The notes beneath the pieces are model-generated. The model worked only from the letters and a program-made list of their open reading frames with translations, searched no databases and was not told the origin of the DNA. Of a DNA stretch of 64,000 nucleotides, positions 1 to 11,760 are shown in pieces. Made by a program: the position numbers and the translations under genes. The DNA is from Opisthocomus hoazin (Eukaryota; Chordata; Aves; Opisthocomiformes; Opisthocomidae), in the NCBI RefSeq assembly GCF_030867145.1, contig NC_134454.1:52927830-52991829 (forward strand), written 5' to 3'. The first letter of the stretch is position 1. Each line of letters opens with the position of its first letter.

Positions 1-3000
1 TCTCCTCACTCTGTTCTGTTCCATGGGACTCTTCCTGTTTCACGTGTCATTAACAGTTGAAATGGAAACACTTGTGGCAATGGCAAAAAAAATAGAGAGC
101 CCATGCAAGTGTATGAGGAAGGTAGGTAGCAAAATACATTTTGTCTTTGTAAACTGAGTTAGTCCCATCTGGGCATCTTGGGGATAGCAAATCCCAGTGC
201 TACTGTTGGTTACTTTTTACTCTAGAAAGAATTGTGCTTTAAAAACAGTAGCTTTTCTCTCAAAGGGGTTTGCTAGAGTTATTAAACCACATTTGTGTTT
301 CACAGTGCAAAAGGCGCAGACCAAAATATATAAATAGTGAAAGACTGACCTCCTTCTTTGTGTTTCCCCATTGCTTTTCCCCCTAATTCAAGAGGAATCG
401 AAATAAAGTGGCAATTACTTCACTAGCCTATTTTTAAAACAACTGAAGAGTAGTTTTTAATTTGCTGACAAAATTATAAAAAAGGAGCAAGCCTTAAAAA
501 TGTTTCTTCAGCTTGAAGTGTGGTATGTCTGTAAAGGCCTCTCCATTATTCTGATGGTGTACTAGGTCATGCACGACCTTTCCAAGGTCTAGCAGATACG
601 TTAGCTGGAGCTTCAAGTACAATTAGAAACAAACACTTACTAAATGCACAAATTTTCTGCTAATAGGACTCATCTGAAGTCCCAGACCACAGGAATGTGA
701 ACTGAGGCTTTTCATATGGGTCACCATAACCTCACTGCAGGCATCTCAGATACCACTAGCATCTACGTTAATAATTACTTTAACATCTGGCAAGAGTGAC
801 AAATAAAACTTCCAGAATACTGATATCTGATATTCTTAACAGCTGCATCAATTAGTATGATAGGGCTAGAATATCTCTCCTGGTGATTACCGTGACTGCT
901 GACTCAGTAGGGCCCTGACATTTCTCTTGAGGTAGTGGCTGAGGGCACACACCTTCTCCTCCTGCTCCAAGCACAGTGAGCTTCACGGGCTCGTGCATGG
1001 GAGCAGGCTTGACTGCAGCGCAACAGCATAAGCTGTCGGCAGGCATACTGCGGTTATACTGGCACTGTAGCCTTCATGGGCTGTAGAATGAAGAAGAACT
1101 ACTGAGATCTGCATCTGAGTAGGAAAAAAGAAGTGTTGCAGCCTGGCTACCTTTGTTTTGCTGGAGCAGTTTTCTATGTGGGCAAGGCGTTCTTACAGCC
1201 GACCATTCAGCGTGGACCTGTTCTTCTGGCGCATGTTGCTAATTCAGGTTTTGTTGAGGAAACTCAGCAGGAGGAACTCGTTAGTCTGGTGGGTCAAGGG
1301 CCTGCAGCGCATCCCCCCTGCCCAGCTGAGGCTGGAGCACTGGCACTGCCACACTCCCAGGCACTCGATGGTCACACGGGGCTATTTTGTAGGGAAGACT
1401 GCATGACTTCGGCAAAGTGATGTTTTATGAAGTTGCATCTTCTGGGATGCTGGACTGGTTTTGGACAGTAGGAACCTGAATCTCCATTTGCTGCATAGAC
1501 AAACCTCCAAAAAAACTAGGGTTTTCTCCCTCTTTCGTGTGCTTTCGTCCAATGTTTAAATGTTATCTTCAGATGTTTCAAAAGATTTTCACATAGATTG
1601 CTCCTAAGATGTTCAGAGGATTTCTCTTGACCTAGTTATAACTTTCTAATGACACATTTTGCCTGCATTGTGGCCTACTATATGTAGGAAGAATTATTTC
1701 CCAGAAATCCTGTCTGCTAAACCTTCTGCTGTTACTTTTGCAAGAATTTCTTTTCTGTCTGGGACACAGGAATATGAATTATTTCATACACTGGCCCAAG
1801 AGGCAGTGTAAACCATGAGAAGTGGCTATTCTTTGTAGGAAACAAATCCATAATTTATTCTGATTGTGGTGTCCAATTGTGGAAGCTACCCAAGAAGAAA
1901 GACACATGGTTCCCAGCCCTGGAGATAACAGCCTAGTGACCATGAATTCAAGGTTTTGAGAGGAGACTTGAGCACCAAGAAGAAAAAATACCTCTCAGGG
2001 ACCTAGTTTACAGAGTGAACTGGTATGGACCAAACAAAACCATACAGATGAACTTCTTTGACATGATTTCCTCTACAATTGGAGAGTGTATGGGAGCAAA
2101 TATTTGGACAGTTTATGGTAATGCTTGCTTTGCTGCAAAGGCTTTATCCTGTGGCTCTTCATTCAGTGATGAATCATTCATCAATACATGCTAGTATGCT
2201 TCGAGATGGGGCGAGGGGAACTTGGGCAGAGCTGGCAGGGTGTTTCAATCCCAAGATCCTTACAAACAGGCAGTACAAATGCGCACTGCACCATGTGTGG
2301 CTTCTCTCATGACATGCAGTCCCAGGAGGTCAGCGCATGCCTTTATGCCCTGTGCAAGGGCACGAAAAACACATTATTAGCACGATGTTTCAGTAATGCT
2401 GCAGTGGCAGGGTGTGCACTGTGCCTTTTGCTTTGTGCATAATTTGCGACCGAAAAATAGCAGCTGTGATCAGGACCACAAGGACAGTACGGCCCAGTCT
2501 CAGACCAGCATCCCCAGTGTGGGCACAGCCACGCCGTTCCGTAGGCTGCTGGTCCCACGCAGGCTGGGTAAGAGCCGGTCCTTGCCAGGCTACCCTCCGG
2601 GCTGCGGTTCTCTCCCTGGAGCTGGTGCCAGGGACTGCAGATGCAATCACGGCTGTGGCAGAAGCCTTACTGACTTTGGACGTAGGTCTCGTGTAGCTCT
2701 TCTTTGGTCTGATCCTGAGTAGGTGGATGGGGTAACATCCTTGATCAGTCTCTGGCATGCTGGAGAGAAGAACACCGCTATTTTTATACCATAATTACAG
2801 GAGACAGTAAGGTCTGTAGCTGAATCCTCCTTGTCTTTATTCTCTTTTCTTTTCAGCTGCAGTAGAAAAATAGGCCTTTTGCTATTATCTCCCAAGATAT
2901 ACTCAGCGACAAAAGAGTTCACCGGTTTCTCTTAATACTGCAATAGCTGGTTTAGTTACTGCCTGGACCCCTTCAATCCTTTTCTTGTGCAGCTGTATTT

Positions 3001-6000
3001 AAATTCCAGAGGAACAGATAATCCGTATCCTCTGATACAAGGTTAATGCCTAAAAATACTCCGCATCTGAAAAATTGTCAAAGACAGAGACCATGGGTTA
3101 TGTGTGTTCTTAGTGGGCAAAAAAAGGTTACTTGGTTAAAAAGGAGAAGTTTCTGGGCTCTCTGGTGTGAGATCTCCACCTATCCCCACTTGCCCTGTCG
3201 GTATGGGAGACGAAGCTGATGGTGCTGACAGGTCACCTACGAAATACAAGGAGACCAAGTGTTTGTACAGTTAATTGAAGAAATCTTATGAGCTTTCTTA
3301 ACTTGTTTGTTGATACTGCTGTTAAGGAAAAAGAACATCACAAAAAGCTGGATGCCCTTTCAGTTAATATTAACCATCTGTCTGATTTGGTCTACTTCTT
3401 TTCTGGCAGGACTTTTACTTTTGTGGTTCTTTTTCTTTTCTTTCTGATTATGAAGCAATCCCCAGTGGCATGTTAGAAATCACCACTACAAATGCTGACA
3501 GTTGCTCTGGAGTTAGCTTCAAAGTCTTGTAAAACCCACAACGTTAAATCTATGACTGAAGCTGGTGTAGTCACTGGCTCCAAATGGCTACTTTGTGTTG
3601 AGTTGCCCTCAGTTGTGAACACCCTGCAAATTCTTTTAACACAGGAATGCTTGTCAAATGCATCAAAATTCAGTCTTTGGGACACCGCTCCTAAGGGGTA
3701 GGGGAGTTTGCTAAGGACCCAGGGTGGCTGGAGATCCAGTCTCAGCTGGTGAAGGTGGAAGAGGGCAGAGGTTCTTCGTACCCATAAATGGTTACCCCGA
3801 AGATGGGCAGTGGAGGAAATTGTGAGTGGTTGTCAGAGCTGTACACAAACTGATTGGAAGGCAAAGGAAAAAAGGTGCACGGCTCATTTGTGGATGGATC
3901 AGTGCTCCTGCCGAAGAGATCTGTCTTTTTCTGCAGGTTATTCGGCCTGCCTAGATTTCATGGGGGTTTGCCATCTTTTATGTCTGACTGGATGAGACTA
4001 GAATTTGACCCATTGCCTCTTGTGTGCGCCTTTCAGTCACAAACAAAACTTACACAGTGTGTACAGGAACAAGAACTGGGTTTGTGTTTGCATGCCAGTG
4101 AACGAGCAGCTGTTTTGCCTGCACCTGAAGTGATACTCTGAATCTGAACCTATGTACAGTTGAAAGAGAAAGGAGGAGAATTTTTAGTCTAGGGCTATGG
4201 AGTTCTTCGAGGTGTACTAGAAAGTTTTAATCTCAAACCTATTTACGAAAAAATGCAGGCTGAGGTCAAAAAAATAACCTATTCATACAATAACTCATTT
4301 TAAAAATACTGGTTTACTTCCATTCTGTAACTGGAAATCTTTATCCTCTGCTGTGATGTTGAGGATGAGCTGAGGTAAGATGCCTTTCATAACCATGGTG
4401 GATTTATTCCCTGTTTGTCCTTGGCATCTTTCGTGGAGACAATTCCCAACAGGGCTGCTCGGAGAATGACTTCTAAGAACTGGTTTCCTATGTTAGGACC
4501 TCTGTAGATTTTTTGCTGCCTTTTCAGTATCACCACTACTGGATACCAGAGAGAAAAATTAATAAGCATCTTTATTACAGTGTTTGAATGTTCTCGTGGC
4601 TGACTGAAGATTTTTGGTGCTATGGAGACTGCCTTTCTATTTCTAATATCAAATAGAAGTGAACAAAATATGAAAATGTAGCATTCTCTTTGTTTCCTAT
4701 GCAGTTTTCAAGGATACAAATTTTTTTGTTTTGCAGCATCTCTAGGTGAATGAAGTCCTTTGTCCGTTTCCACTAGTATCACGCGAAAGTCTGTTTCTTC
4801 CTTCAGTGGGAGCACAGCGGGGTCATTAAGTGCATTTTTTTGAAATCAGTGTCTGCTCCTCATTTGTTTTGTCTTTTTACATCTTCCTCCTTGTGTCTAT
4901 TACAGAAATTAACTATATATTAATATTGTCTTATTCTCTGGCCTTTTACCATGTTCTTTTTCTGTTTACAACATTCAATGTGTTTTTCTGGCATGCTGGA
5001 ACAATCAGTGGAAAGACAATAATATTCAGAGAATATTACAAACAAAATCAGGGAAAGAGACTCCTGAAGAGACTCATGAATGGCTATTTTTTAAAAAAAG
5101 CAGGAGATCGTGTAAAACTTTAGTATTGGACACAATGTGTGACCATAGCAAAGTCAAACATGACTGAGTCTCTAGTGCTTGACATACTGTAATAGGATTT
5201 CTGTTATTTCTGCTTATTTATGCATGTCGAAATTTAGTTTCCAGTTCTAATAAATTTATGTAGTTCTAGTTCTGCTTTGAATTAGCAAAAATCACAGCTT
5301 TCCATTCTACTCTCATTTGGTAATAACACTGGCAATTAAGGAATAAGACACCAGCCACAAAGAAAGAAGTAGTTCCTGCCTTAATGAGTTTGTGGTCTGA
5401 ATTCAACAGGCCTGATGGTCACTAGCTGTTTTACAACATTGTACTTGTATTTTCTTCTTAAATTGGACTTCCTTACAAAATGCAGTTCCACTGGCTTCGA
5501 GAGGCTTTCTCCTAGTTTTTGTGAGTATGCTGGAGATCAGAATTACTTTCTATATGTGATTTATATTTATACAAATTTATGATGACTTATTTACTATATG
5601 GCTGTCTTCAAAACCAGATGCTTTCACTTCTGCCCATAGAAGCCTCCACATTCGGTGTCTTTAGGGGAATTCCACTATTTGAAGAAAACTAGCACAGGTA
5701 GTTCTTGAGCACAAATGATTTAAATGAATAATTTTGTTATGTTTTCTGCATAATGTCTTTTGTGTAAAAATATTATTTCCTGATGGGTACCTTGTTTCCT
5801 CACATGTCTGCAGAAAGGAACACCTGCTGCTGTCACACTCATGTTTTGTGTGAAGCTGTCTGCAGCAATAATGAAAAGCTCCCGGCAGGACTGAGTCTGA
5901 GGACTCCAAGCAAGAAGAATTTGTTGATCGTGGCATACCTTTTTGGCATAGATTTGCACACGTCTTTTCCACCAAATTTCTGGCTGCTTCAAAATGAGAC

Positions 6001-7620
6001 AGCTTGTCTCAGTAGAAATACACTCACTTTGCACACACGCTGTAGCTTTTAGCAACCATTTCACTTTATTGCTACCACATCCATGCCAAGTACTAAACTG
6101 GCCATGATCTTTTCAGCTCAGCTCAGACTTGTCAGTGCCTTTGCATGGCATTATACCTTTGAACATGGTTCACGTTTATTTTAACTCACTTCTTACTTTG
6201 CAATACTGGACATTTTGTCCCTGATTCTACACATTCCGGACTTACTATGACCAAAGCCTGCAAATGTTTATAGTGCCTACTACTATGGTAACTACCATGG
6301 TGTCTCCTTTAATATACTTACACAGAACCTAATAAGAAATCACAATGCATAGTCAGTCCATGACTGGAAAATATCTCATTTCAGGGAAGGAAAATGTAGC
6401 GTCTTCAGAGCTGGGTACAAACACAGGCCCTGTGTCACTTTTTCTGTCCCTACATTCACAGCAGGAGTGCACAGTACGATTCCTGTTGGGTTGAACAGAT
6501 AACCGGTAGCAGAGAGTTAACAGTGCCTGGAATTACTCTGACATGTAAGAAGTTACTCGAAGCCTTTTATTTTTAGAGGAAATTTGTTCCTTTGGTTTTG
6601 GGTTACATTGAAATCATTCTCTCAGGTTTTCGTGTGTTCTCACTTGCAGTCATGCCCTGTGCTGGGAGACTTTATATTGAACAGGAACCTGTGAGGACTG
6701 CTCTTCAACTCCAGCACCTTGTGCCCTCGAGGCCCCTGCCACCCTGTGCCATGAGGGCCCCACAACTGGTGTAAGAAAATACAGTGATTGCTAATTTCTT
6801 AAGAATCAGCTTCTGCAGTCCCTGCTCAGGTCCTGATTCTCATCTTTCTGTTTCACTTGGGTGGCTGTTTGGCTGGCTTGTGTAAGCAAGCATAAATGAA
6901 GCCCTGGTGTGTTTATTAAAGCCAAATGGCTGGTGGTTTGCCCCAAATCCATAGTATTGCTTGCATGTAAGTTACTATCCACGAAGAATTAAGGCCTCCT
7001 AAATTTGTAATGATCTTTGTTTTCATCAGTGCGCATGAAAATAGTTGCTCATAAAGATGAACTCAATTAAAGAAGTATGTATTTGAACATAGTAAAGCAT
7101 TCATTTCATTTTTTGAAAAATAACTGTGAAATACAAAGAACTTCTTGATATAATCCTTTAAATGGAGACACCTAACATAAAGAAGAAATAAGAATATCAC
7201 GAGTGTCACATCAATTTCTCTAGCAATGGATAACTTTACTGTCCTGGGGATGATAACGCAAGGATAACTGGATACAGAGGCACCAAACACCCTAAACAGT
7301 GTGAAAATAAATTACATCTAGCTGCATACCAAAGTAATAATGTGTTACATGTTTTCAGTTCCACAGATATGCCTGCAATAATAATAAGAATGCTATGCCT
7401 GTCTCTGAAACTACTTTGGGATAAATTTTACCTTTTCCAGATCACAAGAATTTAGTAACTGTATTTAAGGTCCATTATGTGTAAGGAACTTCCTATAAAA
7501 GTAGCCACAGCCTGCTCCTTTCACAGTCAGTTCAGTTCACTACTAAAGAGATGAAAATATCATTTGCTGTGTGAGTTTTTATAAAAACTTTGCAGCGTTA
7601 ACAAGTTTCAAGGGATTTTC
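1..7620. other. intergenic sequence without a recognisable gene
   Basis: This is AT-rich unique sequence. Open frames here are short, overlap each other in several frames and match no family I recognise. Two locally GC-richer patches (about 1130-1410 and 2390-2760) carry overlapping open frames on one or both strands and are discussed as findings; neither shows a convincing gene. No tRNA, rRNA or clear CR1 fragment was seen. In mammals the neighbour on this side of MAMDC2 is CFAP95 (C9orf135); I could not find an exon of it by eye, but short exons could be missed. Confidence 0.6.
7615..7620. repeat. target site duplication, left copy (ATTTTC)
   Basis: ATTTTC directly precedes the left LTR and is identical to the six bases that follow the right LTR. 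Six bases is the duplication size usual for alpha- and betaretroviral integrases. The perfect match shows that both LTRs belong to one integration event. Confidence 0.9.
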
Positions 7621-7924
7621 TGTGGAGATGAAAGGCACGGACTCTGGCGGGGTGCCAGCCAAAGACCTTTATTATTTACAAAGTTCCCCTTATATACTAC
7701 TTGCCGTTGTTCAAGCACGATCAGAAGCATTCCGATACGGTACTGCCTTAATTGCATGGGGCTTTGTTCATAACTTGATTGGTGAATTCTACTGTTCATG
7801 CATCCTGCACGAGCCGGACACCTTCCTTTTTTGGGTGGACAGATGTCCCCTTAGTTGTTACTTTCTCAATGAGCGGCACAGGGCCAGATCATCAAGGTTG
7901 AACCCACTGAGGCCCTGCTCCACA
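7621..7924 (-). repeat. 3' LTR of the endogenous retrovirus
   Basis: This 304-bp LTR is bounded by TG and CA. It starts (minus strand) directly after the polypurine tract at 7925-7945. On the minus strand it holds a TATA-like GTATATAAG (7689-7697) and a polyadenylation signal AATAAA (7668-7673). Its U3 also encodes the last residues of env, whose stop codon is at 7858-7860. Compared with the 5' LTR, about 15 bases differ and a block near 7651-7667 has been replaced. Confidence 0.93.
7668..7673 (-). terminator. retroviral polyadenylation signal AATAAA in the 3' LTR
   Basis: AATAAA on the minus strand lies about 16 bases downstream of the TATA-like box in the 3' LTR. The same signal is present in the 5' LTR at 13137-13142. 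Such a signal near the U3/R border sets the 3' end of retroviral RNA. Confidence 0.7.
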
Positions 7925-8916
7925 TCTCCCCCTTTTTCTTTTTCTATCATCATTGCCTGATTCATCATTTTTTGAATCATGTTTCTCACACAACCTAGCA
8001 AGCATGGCACAATAAGCACAATACAGCAAAATATACTCGTCATTAACAATCCTGTTTTAACAATTGACTGCAGCCATCCTATGATTCCCCAGCTGCTCAA
8101 TAAGTTGTCCAACCGAGATGTTCCAGCACTACTTGCAACCTCATGGAAAATTTTTGCATGATTCCATATTTCTCGTGCGTCTGTGACAATTCACCCTGTA
8201 TGGTCCACAAAGATAGAACAGCTCTCATTTATCATTGTACAAACCCCACCTGCTTGAGCGGTATGATAATACAACTGCAACGGAGGGACCAAGATTCCCG
8301 TGGTACATTCCCCTGTCCAATTCTTTGGTAATTGGTTCCTAGCCCACAAGTCCCCACACAACCACCAGAATCCATCCGGCAGGTTGCAGCTGGCATTTAT
8401 AGCTAAGGTGTAATTCGTTGTTTCTCTGCCAAGTAGATAATCTGCCCATTGTTTGGTGCCCACCCCTTCTGAGTATTTATCTGGCCTAAGGACGTCAAAA
8501 TTGTGTTGCAGTTTTAACTTAATTGCAGACCAATTACCACTAGATTTGTGAAAGGATCCTAGATTCTTGCCTCCTGTGCTGTAATTGATAAACGCCACAC
8601 TCTCATTTACCAGGGTCAACACAAAATTCGTTTCTTCCATGGTCACATTCCCTTGCCTACAGATGTTAGACGTATTATGCAAGCTATATGGATCCAAATC
8701 CGTCCAATTACTCACAGGGATACCTAGGACTGGGGAGTCCAGTTGGTCAGCAGTCCCACAAAGCCAGCAATCCTTAACATTAGTATAATTCAGTACTTCC
8801 TTAAGAAGACTTACATATGCATTTGCATCAAAAGCAACTTTAGCTACCCCTATTCCCAGTGGATATATCACAATAAGAAGGCCTGTAGTCATTATTGTTT
8901 TCCCTTTCTCTTCCAC
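7858..8916 (-). pseudogene. env: env pseudogene (surface plus transmembrane parts)
   Basis: Env would be the virion surface glycoprotein. The first open part (8191-8916) has an N-terminal hydrophobic stretch, a CWLC motif (CXXC type), many N-glycosylation sequons and, near its end, a CX6C motif followed by the conserved DHTG-type ending of the transmembrane subunit ectodomain. An in-frame TGA at 8191-8193 interrupts it. The same frame then continues without shift to 7858, with a hydrophobic membrane anchor and a short basic tail. No furin-type cleavage site, fusion peptide or heptad region is visible between the end of the surface part and the CX6C motif, so an internal deletion is likely. 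The usual third cysteine after CX6C is serine here. Upstream (about 8920-9125) another frame has leader-like sequence, suggesting a frameshift at the N-terminus. The open part begins at a GTG, not a real start. Confidence 0.9.
7925..7945 (-). promoter_or_regulatory. polypurine tract
   Basis: Twenty-one consecutive purines on the minus strand directly abut the 3' LTR. This is where plus-strand DNA synthesis is primed during reverse transcription. The tract is also read as part of the env tail, which runs through it into U3. Confidence 0.9.
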
Positions 8917-9354
8917 CCAAATTGTTGTTCACACTGTTCTGTTGTCTTTTCCCAGTCACTTTCCCAGACCTCCCACACCTGCGGAACGCAGTGTGCTTTT
9001 CCACGTAGGAGCCTGATAATCTGCACGCTGGTTGATGCATGACTATCTCTCTGACAAGGCCTACACAGTCCTTCCTGATATCGCGATTAACAATACCAAT
9101 GACGCATGCAAAGTACGCATTCACAGAGAGTCCACAAACTGTGCCGGGTAGATGGACATGCGAGGCACGGGATTTCCATCTCCTGTTGGTCCTCTAAACA
9201 CCTGCTTGCTTCCACAGAATGTTCCCAATCAAGAGCTAGCAGTTTAAAGGTCAGAATACTGTAAACCCTGGCGCGAGGGTTGTTTCCGCTGAATGTTTCT
9301 CCAAAAAGTGATCAGTTGATTTTGCGTAGCTCCCATGGATCAACCCCAAACCAA
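8917..9354 (-). other. retroviral region between integrase and env
   Basis: This internal part of the provirus has no intact gene. On the minus strand the proximal part (about 8920-9125) is open in a frame other than that of the env core and looks like an env leader cut off by a frameshift. The rest shows no recognisable domain. Confidence 0.5.
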
Positions 9355-10245
9355 CGATGCATCAACCTTCAGCGGGGAAATATGGACGGGTGCACCGAGT
9401 CGGGATCCACCGTGGTCCTCGATCTGTAGAAACACAAGCATATCCTCGACCTCAGGTTATCAGATCAAATGGTCCCTCCCACCTATTCGTTTCTAATTAT
9501 TTCACCCATACCTGAGCCTTCTGTTCTGATGGTATACCATGTGTCAGATTAATGGACAAGAAATGCTTCAATATAACTGTTTTTTTATCTTCACTTACTG
9601 TTTGATTGTCTTCTCTGATTGTTAGATGATTCAGGAGGTATAGGGCCTTTTGTAAGCGCACTTGTGGAGATTCCCCTATCATTCCCCCTTTTTGTTTTTC
9701 TAGGGCCATTTTAAGGGTTTTGATGTGCTTGTTCCACTATTCCTTGGCCCTGAGGGGAGTGTGGGATTCCCCTTGTATGTTTTATACCCCATTAGATAAA
9801 AATTCTTGAGTCTTTGCACTTATGTACCCAGGCCCATTATCTGTCTTAATTTGATGCAGGACACCAAGGGCAGCAAATACACCCCGCCAGTGTCGGAGAA
9901 TGTCTCTACCTCTCTCTCCTGTTTCAGCCGTAGCCCATACGGCCCCTGAAAATGTGTCAATAGACACATGAACATATTTCTGCCTCCCAAATTCAGGGAT
10001 AAGAGTGACATTGGTTTGCCAGAGTTGCAGCGCCTGCAGACCGCGGGGATTAACTCCCGCAGGCTGCAAGGGTGCAACCTGTTGGCAGCCGGGACATGTT
10101 TGGACAGTAGTGCGCGCCACAGTCCAGGGCAGGTGAAATTGGCAACGTAACATCTTTGCTGATTGGTGGAAAAAGGTATGTGACAGTCGGGCTTGTTCAA
10201 TGGTATTTGGAACTGGTGCAGCTCATGCTGGTACTGCAAGATGGT
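9355..10245 (-). pseudogene. pol: pol pseudogene: integrase
   Basis: Integrase inserts viral DNA into the host genome. In minus-strand order there are the zinc-binding histidines and a CPGC pair (about 10085-10185), then the core domain with catalytic aspartates in SIDTFSG and TDNGP-type motifs (open frame 9782-10153). The core frame ends in a stop at about 9782. The region with the third catalytic acid (GIVEQ) is in another frame at about 9735-9760, so one base has been gained or lost. The C-terminal DNA-binding domain, recognisable by its WEGP and GRGYACVST signatures, lies at about 9360-9497 behind further stops. Several stops and shifts make it non-functional. The C-terminal signature supports a betaretrovirus-like (class II) pol. 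Confidence 0.9.
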
Positions 10246-10312
10246 CCGCACGCGCGTTACCCTCTATTATGATTCCTGGAAGTGCTGTATGACTGCGAAT
10301 GTGTAAAACATA

Positions 10313-10738
10313 CTAAGGATTAGTACGTTGACAGAACAAATCCCACAACCATCTAAACGACGAAAACAGTGGTTCATTCTTGACATGTTTTAACCATGCC
10401 TTCTCAAGACGGGTAACAACATTCGCGACATATTGTGAATCAGTGACCAAATTTAGTGGCTCCTGCCAATGTGTAAACACCTGCACAATGGCATGCAGTT
10501 CTACAATTTGTGGTGACCCTATGGTTTGGTGGATTTGATGCTGCCAATTGCTGCCATCATACCAAACGATGACTGCCTTTCCTGACCGACCTGAGCCATT
10601 GGTGAATAATGTAATGCTGTCGACTGGAACAGACTGACACAGTGGCGGTCGAGCCAGTTTAAATTCTGTACAAAAGGACAACAACTTATGTGATGGAAAG
10701 TGAACAGGGATTTGTCCCGTATAGTTTTCTAAAGCCAC
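10313..10738 (-). pseudogene. pol: pol pseudogene: RNase H domain
   Basis: RNase H degrades the RNA strand of the RNA:DNA hybrid. The open stretch shows the family signatures in order: FTNGSG, VELHAI and VTDSQYV. The first signature normally carries a catalytic aspartate (FTDGSG); here it is asparagine, so this domain would be inactive even without the breaks elsewhere. It lies between RT (upstream on the minus strand) and integrase. Confidence 0.9.
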
Positions 10739-11760
10739 TTGGAGGCTTAGGCTGTTGGCTTGGCACCAAGTTAAATAATCCTGAGTAAGAGGTACAAAGA
10801 GAGTCTCAGGCTCCCTTCCTGTCAGTTCTAGCGTTTGCCTGCAACCCTTTCAAATTAACAGGGAAAACATTTCGACGTGGGTGACTATAGTTTTCTGAGG
10901 CTGAGGAGGTAAAAATATCCATTCTATTATGGATAGAGGATCCCTCCCTTCATCGTCATGCCACTGGGCTAATAATCCTACAGGTTGTTTAGGCTGATTG
11001 ATAACATATAGGTTAATGCCCTTTCCTTCTTGGATTCGTTGTGCTTGACGGTGGCAAATTGTCTGTGACACTTGTGCTAAGGTTTCCTGTGCTGCTGGTG
11101 TCAAACCTTGAGAGGAGGACAGAGTTGGGGCCCCTTTCAATAGGTCAGACAATGGCTCTAGTACACTATTGTCTATTCCCAACAATGTCCTCACCCAGTT
11201 AATAGACCCCAACTGTTTTTGAGTGTCGTTCAGTGTTTTGGCGTCTGTTTGTAATTTTACAGCTTGGGGTTCAATGGCATGCTTGAGTATTTTCCATCCC
11301 AGGTACTTCCATGGGGCTTGACGCTGTATTTTCTCGGGACCTAACTGTAGGCCGTATGCCTTGAGGCTAACACGGGTATCTTGTATCACCGGTGTCAGTG
11401 CCTCAGGTGTTTTTCCTGCAAGTAGTATGTCGTCCATGTAGTGATAGCAGATGATATCTGGATATTGTTGATGAACTATAGACAGTGCTTTGGCTACATA
11501 TATTTGGCAGATAGTGGGACTATTTTTCATTCCCTGAGGTAGTACTGTCCAGTGGTACCACTGCATAGGTTCTTGATGATTTACTGATGGTAATGAAAAG
11601 GCAAATCACAACGCATCTTCAGGAGCAAGAGGTATGGTAGAAAAACCTGTGTTTTAAGTCCATGATGATAATATCCCAGTTTCGGGGAATCATTGTTGGA
11701 GAGGGCATGTCAGGTTGCAGTGCCCCCGTGTCCTCAATCACTGCATTGACATGTCGCATG
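10739..11760 (-). pseudogene. pol: pol pseudogene: reverse transcriptase, N-terminally truncated
   Basis: The main open part is 10850-11566, with the PQGMKNSPT block and the YMDD catalytic box (codons at 11429-11440). Upstream, at about 11570-11756, RT fingers sequence continues in more than one frame (for example NAVIEDTGALQ and WDIIIMDLK), with frameshifts and stops between. RT similarity begins abruptly at about 11756, right where gag sequence ends. The first RT residues and the whole protease are therefore missing. Between 10739 and 10849 the connection region leads to RNase H. Confidence 0.92.
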
